DNA of 47,261 nt from Candidatus Hydrogenedentes bacterium CG07_land_8_20_14_0_80_42_17 (GTDB taxonomy: Bacteria > UBA8481): contig PEWQ01000075.1 in assembly GCA_002780065.1 (NCBI GenBank), forward strand, positions 1 through 47,261, written 5' to 3'. Positions 41,266 to 47,261 of this stretch are shown one piece after another. Position 1 is the first letter of the stretch. Each line of letters opens with the position of its first letter. The translations under genes and the position numbers were made by a program. The notes under the pieces were generated by a model that searched no databases, was not told the DNA's origin, and saw only the letters and a list, made by a program, of their open reading frames with translations.

Positions 41266-44200
41266 ACGAAAAGACATTTCATCAATTCTTATTATCGGAG
41301 CAGGCCCCATTGTTATCGGGCAAGCATGTGAATTCGATTACTCCGGCACTCAGTCTGCGAAGGCTCTGAAGCAAGAAGGCTACAGAGTTATTTTAGTGAA
41401 CTCGAATCCCGCAACAATTATGACAGATCCATCACTTGCAGATTCCACTTACATAGAACCGATGACTCTGGAATCTTTAGAACGAATTATCTCCATTGAA
41501 AAACCTGATGCTCTTCTTCCGACAATGGGCGGGCAGACTGCGCTGAATCTCGCAAAGGATCTGTATGATTCAGGCATACTCGAACGTTACAACGTAAAGA
41601 TGATCGGAGCGGGAATTGAAGCGATTCGGCGCGGTGAAGATAGAGAAGCATTCAGAGAAGTCTGTAGAAAAGCCGGAATAGAAGTTCCAAGAGCAGAGGT
41701 TGCAAAATCAATTGAAGACGGTTTGCGCATTGCAAATGAGCTCGGTTATCCTGCAGTATTGAGACCGGCTTTTACGCTAGGCGGCACAGGTTCTGGAATT
41801 GCAGAGAATGAGTTTGAATTGCGAAACATGCTTTCGCTCGGGCTGATTGCATCACCGGTCCACGAGGTTTTGATCGAGGAATGTCTGATAGGCTGGAAAG
41901 AATTCGAGCTTGAGGTAATGCGTGACGGAGCGGACAGATGCGTTGTAATCTGCACGATCGAGAATGTGGATCCGATGGGAGTTCACACAGGCGACTCAGT
42001 CACTGTTGCGCCAGCTCTTACACTTTCAGACCGGCTGTATCAGATTATGCGCGATGCGGCTTTTGCAGTACTCCGCGGCGTTGGAGTTGAAACTGGAGGT
42101 TCCAACGTTCAGTTTGCAGTTCATCCTACAAGCGGAAGAATGGTTGCTATCGAGATGAACCCTCGTGTCTCCAGGTCGTCGGCGCTTGCATCAAAAGCAA
42201 CAGGTTTTCCGATAGCAAAGATTGCGGCTCTGCTTGCTGTCGGATATCTTCTCGATGAAATAGAAAACGATATTACTAAAAGAACCAAAGCCGCATTCGA
42301 ACCTGCGTTAGATTACGTAGTGACAAAAATTCCAAGATTTGCTTTCGAGAAATTTAAAGAGGCTGATGAAACATTGACAACTTCGATGAAATCCGTCGGA
42401 GAAGTAATGGCCATCGGAAAAAATTTTCTTGAGTCTATGCAGAAAGCTTTGCGCGGGCTTGAAATAGGCAGAAACGGGCTTGCGGCTGACGGAAAGGGCC
42501 TAGATGGGATTTGCAGAAAATTGCGTAATAGGGACGTTAATGATCCTGAACGCAAAGATTTTTTACGAGAAGTTGTCTATAAACTCGAAACGCCGAATTG
42601 CGATAGATTGTTTAATATTAAATATGCGCTGATGCTGGGAATAAAAACCGAAGAGATATCAAGGCTCACAAAAATTGATAGATGGTTCATTGCTCAAATC
42701 GAACGGCTCGTAGAATTCGAAAAAGATATAGAAAATAATAAATCGCTCAACACAGAACTTTTAAAAGAAGCCAAACGCCTCGGCTATTCTGATTTTCAAA
42801 TTGCATTTCTTACGGGCAGGACTCCGGATGAAATCCGCACCGATAGAATCAAAGACGGGCTTCTGCGAGTTTACAAATGCGTAGATACATGTGCTGGGGA
42901 GTTCGAAGCGCAGACGCCGTATTATTACGGAACGTTTGGAGATGAATGCGAGTATCGAAATTCAGAGCGGGAAAAAGTTATAATCTTTGGAAGCGGTCCG
43001 AATAGAATCGGACAGGGAATCGAGTTCGACTGTTGTTGCTGTCACGCAGTGGATGGACTTCGTAAAGATGGATACGAAGTCATTATGGTCAATTCAAATC
43101 CTGAAACTGTTTCGACAGACTACGACACTTCGGATCAGCTATTCTTTGAACCTGTCGTTGTTGAGGATGTTCTCGATATTTGGGAGACTACGCAGGCGAA
43201 ATCGGCAATAGTGACAATCGGCGGGCAAACTCCGCTTTCAATTGCGCGAGGCATCGAGAAGCGCGGCGTCAAAATAGCAGGGACAAGTACTGCATCAATT
43301 GACCGAGCTGAAGACAGAGAACTTTTTGCTGAACTTATAAGAAAACTCAATCTTCGCCAGCCGGCAAACTGCACGGTTATTTCTATCGACGAGGCTAAAA
43401 AAGCCGCTGAAGAGATCGGATATCCTGTTCTTCTTCGTCCGTCTTACGTTCTGGGCGGACGGGCAATGCAGGTTGCTAGATCTGAAAGCGAACTGAAAGA
43501 GCTTGCTGAAGAAGCGCTAGAAGCTTCCGAAGGAAAACCGCTTTTAATCGATGAGTATCTTGAAGGCGCAATTGAAGCCGATGTCGATGCAGTTTGTGAT
43601 CGAAAACGAACAATCATTGCAGGTGTCATGGAGCATGTTGAGCCTGCCGGAATTCATTCAGGAGATTCAGCAGCATCATTTCCATTCTATTCTCTTCACG
43701 AAAATATTGTCAGCGAAATGAAAGAGGCAACTCGGAAAATTTCGCAAGAATTAAAAGTTTGCGGATTGATTAATGTTCAATTTGCATTAAAAAATGAAAA
43801 AGTTTATATCTTGGAAGTCAATCCTCGCGCGTCAAGAACAGTTCCTTTTCTCGAAAAGGCAACAGGCGTGCTCTGGTCCGGCGTAGCGGCCAGAGTAATG
43901 ATGGGAAACACTTTGGATAAACTAAAAATCAATGACGGGAGCGGCCGTGGATTATATTTTGTAAAAGAAGTTGTGCTTCCGTTTAACCGATTCCAAAATG
44001 TTGATCCGGTATTGTCTCCAGAGATGAAATCAACCGGAGAAGTTATGGGAATAGGTAGAAGCTTTTCTGAAGCATATCTGAAAGCTCAGCTAGCGGCAGG
44101 CAACAAACTTCCAAAAAACGGTTCTGTTCTTATCACAGTTGCGAACAGAGATAAAAGTTCAGTGTTGGGGCTTGCGGAAAAATTGCTTGAACTTGGTTAT

Positions 44201-44509
44201 TCAATTCGCGCAACAAGAGGAACCGCAGAATATCTCAACAATCACGGAGTCAAAGCAAAATCATTAAGAAAAATTTCCGAAGGCTCTTCAGAAATAATAG
44301 ATGAAATTATTTGCGGAGAAATAGGGCTGGTCATAAATACGAGAAGCGACAGAATCGGAGCAGGCGACGCCAGAAGAATAGACCTCGCTTCGTTATCGCA
44401 TCAAGTGCCGGTCTATTCAACTGTCCGCGCCGCACAGGCGCTTGTCGATGCGCTGAAAATTTATTTATCGAGCGAGCCATTATTAATGAAACGAATGCAG
44501 GATTTGTAA
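41258..44509 (+). CDS. carB: Carbamoyl-phosphate synthase large subunit
   Basis: 1083 aa, full length. Two homologous ATP-grasp halves make carboxyphosphate and then carbamoyl phosphate. The opening [20 protein letters not shown] is mirrored in the second half by [20 protein letters not shown], and both halves carry [18 protein letters not shown] metal-binding blocks. The C-terminal MGS-like allosteric domain (about 950-1083) is present ([20 protein letters not shown]). All key regions look intact. Confidence 0.97.
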   Translation: MPKRKDISSILIIGAGPIVIGQACEFDYSGTQSAKALKQEGYRVILVNSNPATIMTDPSLADSTYIEPMTLESLERIISIEKPDALLPTMGGQTALNLAKDLYDSGILERYNVKMIGAGIEAIRRGEDREAFREVCRKAGIEVPRAEVAKSIEDGLRIANELGYPAVLRPAFTLGGTGSGIAENEFELRNMLSLGLIASPVHEVLIEECLIGWKEFELEVMRDGADRCVVICTIENVDPMGVHTGDSVTVAPALTLSDRLYQIMRDAAFAVLRGVGVETGGSNVQFAVHPTSGRMVAIEMNPRVSRSSALASKATGFPIAKIAALLAVGYLLDEIENDITKRTKAAFEPALDYVVTKIPRFAFEKFKEADETLTTSMKSVGEVMAIGKNFLESMQKALRGLEIGRNGLAADGKGLDGICRKLRNRDVNDPERKDFLREVVYKLETPNCDRLFNIKYALMLGIKTEEISRLTKIDRWFIAQIERLVEFEKDIENNKSLNTELLKEAKRLGYSDFQIAFLTGRTPDEIRTDRIKDGLLRVYKCVDTCAGEFEAQTPYYYGTFGDECEYRNSEREKVIIFGSGPNRIGQGIEFDCCCCHAVDGLRKDGYEVIMVNSNPETVSTDYDTSDQLFFEPVVVEDVLDIWETTQAKSAIVTIGGQTPLSIARGIEKRGVKIAGTSTASIDRAEDRELFAELIRKLNLRQPANCTVISIDEAKKAAEEIGYPVLLRPSYVLGGRAMQVARSESELKELAEEALEASEGKPLLIDEYLEGAIEADVDAVCDRKRTIIAGVMEHVEPAGIHSGDSAASFPFYSLHENIVSEMKEATRKISQELKVCGLINVQFALKNEKVYILEVNPRASRTVPFLEKATGVLWSGVAARVMMGNTLDKLKINDGSGRGLYFVKEVVLPFNRFQNVDPVLSPEMKSTGEVMGIGRSFSEAYLKAQLAAGNKLPKNGSVLITVANRDKSSVLGLAEKLLELGYSIRATRGTAEYLNNHGVKAKSLRKISEGSSEIIDEIICGEIGLVINTRSDRIGAGDARRIDLASLSHQVPVYSTVRAAQALVDALKIYLSSEPLLMKRMQDL

Positions 44510-44550
44510 TTAACTTAGTGTGAAGAGCTGACAGTTTTTGAGATATTCTC

Positions 44551-44564
44551 ATGTTCATGAACAT
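44551..44564. promoter_or_regulatory. Perfect 14-bp palindrome upstream of the CDF transporter gene
   Basis: ATGTTCATGAACAT is its own reverse complement and lies 38 bp before the ATG at 44602. The position suits a metal-responsive repressor or other dimeric regulator. No regulator gene is adjacent. Confidence 0.5.
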
Positions 44565-44601
44565 ACTGGAATTTTTCTTGTTTCACTGATATGATTTTGA
44601 A

Positions 44602-45486
44602 ATGGAGAATAGCAAAAAAACTCGAGCTGTATTATTCGGAATAGTTTTAAATGCGCTTCTAGCCGCAATAAAAGCAACAGCAGGTATATTGGGAAACACG
44701 TATGCTTTGATTGCAGATGCTATCGAATCTACATCCGATATTATTCTCTCAATCATTGTTTTCAGTGGGATTCAGATTTCTGCAAGACCACCGGACAAAG
44801 AACATCCGTATGGTCACGGAAAAGCAGAACCTCTATCTGCGATCATTGTATCATTTTTTCTTGGAATTGCCGCGGTCTTCATAGCATCTCAAAGTATAAA
44901 AGAAATTATTACTCCTCACGGTTCACCAAAACCGTGGACTTTAATCGTTTTAGCACTTGTCATCGCAGTTAAAGAATCGTTATTCAGATTTGTTCTTCAA
45001 GTTGGAGAGGAAGTTGAAAGCACTGCTGTAAAGGCTGACGCATGGCATCACAGAAGTGATGCAATAACTTCTCTGGCCGCATTTATTGGCATTTCAATCG
45101 CGCTTGTTGGCGGAGAAGGCTTCGAGGCCGTAGATGACTACGCTGCGCTTTTTGTATCTTTCATTATTCTTATAAATGCCTTTCTTCTTGTTAGACCTGC
45201 TATCAGTGAAATAATGGATGAAGCTCCGCCGCCTGAAATCGAAGAAAGAGTCAGGGAAACTGCGGGCAATGTCGTTGGAGTAGCCGGAATAGACAAATGC
45301 TTAATTAGAAAAACAGGCAAAAATATTTTTGTCGATATTCATGTCGAAGTTCCAGGAGTCACCAGCGTTTTTGAAGGGCACAAAATTGGACATAGAGTTA
45401 AAGATGCGCTTCGAAAAAATGATTCCAGAATCGTTGATGTATTGGTTCACATTGAACCCCATGAAGAGAATACAAAACCTTTGTAG
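44602..45486 (+). CDS. Cation diffusion facilitator (CDF) family metal efflux protein
   Basis: 294 aa with about six membrane segments and a cytoplasmic C-terminal ferredoxin-like domain (about 210-294; IDKCLIRKTGKNIFVDIHVE). Metal-site residues are seen in the membrane motifs ADAIESTSDIILS (Asp/Asp in TM2) and ADAWHHRSDAITS (HxxxD-type in TM5). CDF proteins exchange Zn2+, Fe2+, Mn2+ or Co2+ for protons at the inner membrane; the metal here is unknown. The 3' end lies within a bidirectional terminator. Confidence 0.93.
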   Translation: MENSKKTRAVLFGIVLNALLAAIKATAGILGNTYALIADAIESTSDIILSIIVFSGIQISARPPDKEHPYGHGKAEPLSAIIVSFFLGIAAVFIASQSIKEIITPHGSPKPWTLIVLALVIAVKESLFRFVLQVGEEVESTAVKADAWHHRSDAITSLAAFIGISIALVGGEGFEAVDDYAALFVSFIILINAFLLVRPAISEIMDEAPPPEIEERVRETAGNVVGVAGIDKCLIRKTGKNIFVDIHVEVPGVTSVFEGHKIGHRVKDALRKNDSRIVDVLVHIEPHEENTKPL

Positions 45487-45516
45487 GATCATACTTGCCC
45501 CTACAAAGGTTTTTTT
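45474..45516. terminator. Bidirectional terminator between convergent genes
   Basis: AACCTTTGTAGG (45476-45487) and CCTACAAAGGTT (45500-45511) form a perfect 12-bp stem. Ts follow on the plus strand (45510-45516) and As precede on the plus strand (45474-45477), giving a weaker U-tract for the minus strand. The arms overlap the ends of the CDF and methyltransferase genes. Confidence 0.9.
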
Positions 45517-47126
45517 CCGTAAATTAAAATAGAACCTGTAAACTCTTTTATGATCGGTATCTTTTCCAAAAATTTTCCAAGCGATTCTACAATACTCAAT
45601 GTAAAAGAAGGAAGAAGCGGGTGAATAAAATCAAAAGGAACTGCCTTTGCCTCAATAAAGCCGCACTTTTTAAGTGAAGAAGCTAATTTCCATCGAAAAA
45701 AAGCAGTTTCATAAGGAGTATCACCCATTGCTTTTTTTATGATGGGGATTTTTTTCTGCATAGTAACAAGTGGATTCAACATATTTGGTTCGAAAAAGAT
45801 TGCAAAGCCGCCAGGCACCAGCATTTTAAACGCCTGAGCAAGAAACGAATCATAATCTATATGATGTAGAATAGCATTACCAATTATTGCATCAAAACTA
45901 TTGGAGACAGATGCAAATGACTGAAGATCCCTGCACTCGAATTTTGCATTCTTATATTCCACACACTCTTTTTTTGCAACCTCTATTCCCTTTTCGGATA
46001 GATCGCACGCCAAAAGTTTCAAAGAAGGATTTAATTGCAAAAGTGTTTTGGTCCAAGCGCCGGCGCCGCACCCTATCTCAAATACTTTAGGATCATTATA
46101 TTTCTCTAATAATTCACTAACGATTTTTGATCTAATCTCGAACCTACGCATCCCTGCGCGCGTAGAAGTCCCCCACCAAACTCGTCCCTTCTTTTCGATA
46201 AGACTATCAAAATGTTTTCTATCAACATTTGAATCTACTGCATGCTTTTTAACAGATATCTTTTTTGACATATTTTTTAATTGATCGGCAAAACAAACTA
46301 AAATATCTATATTCATATTTTTATTAATTAGCTTATGAATTAAATATGCAAATTTAAAAAACATTTTTTCAATTAATCCTAACTTTATTCTTTCAATAGG
46401 ATAGCTTCGGCCGCGAAGAACAAGAGGTTCAAAATTGTGGAGTCTCAGTAAATTTACAAGTGACCGGCGTGTAAAAAAAGTCATATGTTCAAGCGGATAA
46501 AGTCTTTCAGCCGGACTTGAAATAATTCCAAAACTTGTTTTAAAAAGTGCCGAACCGGTAAAATTTACAATATTATCTATATCTACTGTTGAAAGGTAGA
46601 GCACTCCATCAGGCTTTAACAGCCGTTTAATTTTTTTTAAGAATTTGGCAGGTGAAGAAAGATGCTCAATGAAATCGATTCCGCAAATTACATCAAAATA
46701 TGATTTAGGAAGATCCACTTCGTCGAAGAAACCGCATTTCATTTCAATTCCATATCGAGTCGTCAATTCATCACAAAAAGATTTAATAACTTCGACCCCT
46801 GTCACTTGAAATCCCTGATTTTTTGCAAGTTTGGCCATCTCGCCTTTTCCACTGCCTAAGTCGAGCCATGTTCCTTCGGATTTGTAAGCAAATATAGTTT
46901 CTGAAGCCTTAATAAAATCAGGAAGAATAGTATCGTCTTTGAAGTAGGCTCTTGTCTCGTATTCTCCGCTTCTATAAATTTTGTCTATCTCTTCACTTGC
47001 CGGAATTGGATTAACGTGATCTGCTCCGCAATCTCTGCAGCGAAAAATATTTTTATTTTTCAATTTTAAAAAAATACGTGTATTCGTAGAATCACACAGT
47101 GGACAGCTGCTATTAATCGATAACAA
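45501..47126 (-). CDS. Tandem SAM-dependent methyltransferase with zinc ribbon
   Basis: About 541 aa from the TTG at 47126, where GAGGAGA is correctly spaced; the track's TTG at 47141 is part of that SD. An N-terminal zinc ribbon (CPLC...CRDC) leads into a first class I methyltransferase (WLDLGSGKGEMAKLAKNQGF, about 95; DVICGIDFIEHLSSPAKFLK) and, after a linker, a second one (VFEIGCGAGAWTKTLLQLNP, about 340; DAIIGNAILHHIDYDSF). Such proteins often act on sugars or small molecules in surface-glycan or natural-product clusters. No such cluster is visible on this side, so the substrate is unknown. Confidence 0.88.
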   Translation of the reverse strand: MLSINSSCPLCDSTNTRIFLKLKNKNIFRCRDCGADHVNPIPASEEIDKIYRSGEYETRAYFKDDTILPDFIKASETIFAYKSEGTWLDLGSGKGEMAKLAKNQGFQVTGVEVIKSFCDELTTRYGIEMKCGFFDEVDLPKSYFDVICGIDFIEHLSSPAKFLKKIKRLLKPDGVLYLSTVDIDNIVNFTGSALFKTSFGIISSPAERLYPLEHMTFFTRRSLVNLLRLHNFEPLVLRGRSYPIERIKLGLIEKMFFKFAYLIHKLINKNMNIDILVCFADQLKNMSKKISVKKHAVDSNVDRKHFDSLIEKKGRVWWGTSTRAGMRRFEIRSKIVSELLEKYNDPKVFEIGCGAGAWTKTLLQLNPSLKLLACDLSEKGIEVAKKECVEYKNAKFECRDLQSFASVSNSFDAIIGNAILHHIDYDSFLAQAFKMLVPGGFAIFFEPNMLNPLVTMQKKIPIIKKAMGDTPYETAFFRWKLASSLKKCGFIEAKAVPFDFIHPLLPSFTLSIVESLGKFLEKIPIIKEFTGSILIYGKKPL

Positions 47127-47175
47127 ATTTTTTCTCCTCAAGAATTTATTTACCGGGCTCGTGCAAGTAGCATTT

Positions 47176-47260
47176 TTGAACCACGGAGTTACAGAGACAC
47201 GGAGATTTTTAAATAATTTTTTATTTTTTTTATCCTTGTCTCCAGCCTATCTTCCAAAGA
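47176..47260 (+). repeat. Dispersed intergenic repeat at the right edge
   Basis: TTGAACCACGGAGTTACAGA...CACGGAG (47176-47204) is the kind of near-tandem 'cacggag' stretch seen in intergenic repeats. It is followed by an AT run and CCTTGTCTCCAGCCTATCTT (from 47234), which matches 12724-12751 with two differences. The element runs off the window; no gene is seen in 47142-47261. Confidence 0.6.
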
Positions 47261-47261
47261 A

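Overview
The window looks like a chromosomal segment of a flagellated, diderm (outer-membrane) bacterium, probably from an uncultivated lineage. Evidence for a diderm is a TonB-dependent receptor with its own TonB-like protein and a pair of GT9 (heptosyltransferase-type) glycosyltransferases. The DNA is AT-leaning by eye. I cannot name the phylum: the gene families are widespread and no rRNA gene is present. Many ORF-track starts are upstream TTG/GTG codons; where a Shine-Dalgarno (SD) sequence and a downstream codon fit better I moved the start and say so.

Layout. 1-138: trailer end of a subtype I-C-like CRISPR array (cas genes are not in the window). 386-1843: rho. 1871-4586 (minus): a tightly overlapping operon of thiolase, DUF35 zinc-ribbon/OB protein and a membrane-anchored TPR protein. 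4765-5988: an AT-rich DUF4143-type ATPase, probably horizontally acquired, preceded by a perfect inverted repeat. 6030-9806: translation and growth operon rpsB-tsf-pyrH-frr-uppS with a structured S2 leader. 9892-12621: TrkH/TrkA-type K+ uptake pair followed by a YchF-like protein without a GTPase P-loop. 12622-12995: a repeat-built intergenic region. 12996-13970 (minus): a secreted helix-hairpin-helix protein. 14271-16752: HIT hydrolase and two oligopeptide-type ABC ATPases. 16760-17086 (minus): CutA.

17167-25069 is a flagellar basal-body/export operon: flgB-flgC-fliE-fliF-fliG-fliH-fliI-fliJ, a lytic transglycosylase and a MotE-like protein. 25317-29406 (minus) holds a membrane protein with a C-terminal HTH-like tail, argS, and an unrecognised protein. 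29569-30954 (minus) is flaG-fliC, driven by a convincing sigma-28-type promoter at 31136-31163 and carrying structured leaders. One leader hairpin presents GGA in its loop within a CsrA-like sequence. Divergently, 31244-34152 encodes two GT9 glycosyltransferases; the first has a Maf-like N-terminal block, so the pair is a candidate flagellin glycosylation module.

34187-40081 is a complete vitamin B12 acquisition unit: cobalamin riboswitch, intrinsic terminator, btuB, a tonB-like gene and btuF-btuC-btuD. 40162-44509 is carA-carB. 44602-45486 is a cation diffusion facilitator, ending in a bidirectional terminator shared with a convergent double-methyltransferase gene (45501-47126). Several small repeat families (TIR-bounded element, AT-rich module, REP-like hairpins, 'cacggag' stretches) recur in the intergenic gaps, and one REP-like motif appears to form an arm of the B12 riboswitch.

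The most interesting material is the flaG-fliC regulatory region together with the Maf/GT9 fusion next door, the P-loop-less YchF-like protein, the thiolase with a Ser at the usual nucleophilic Cys, and the riboswitch arm. I found no clearly new defence system; only the tail of the CRISPR array is visible.
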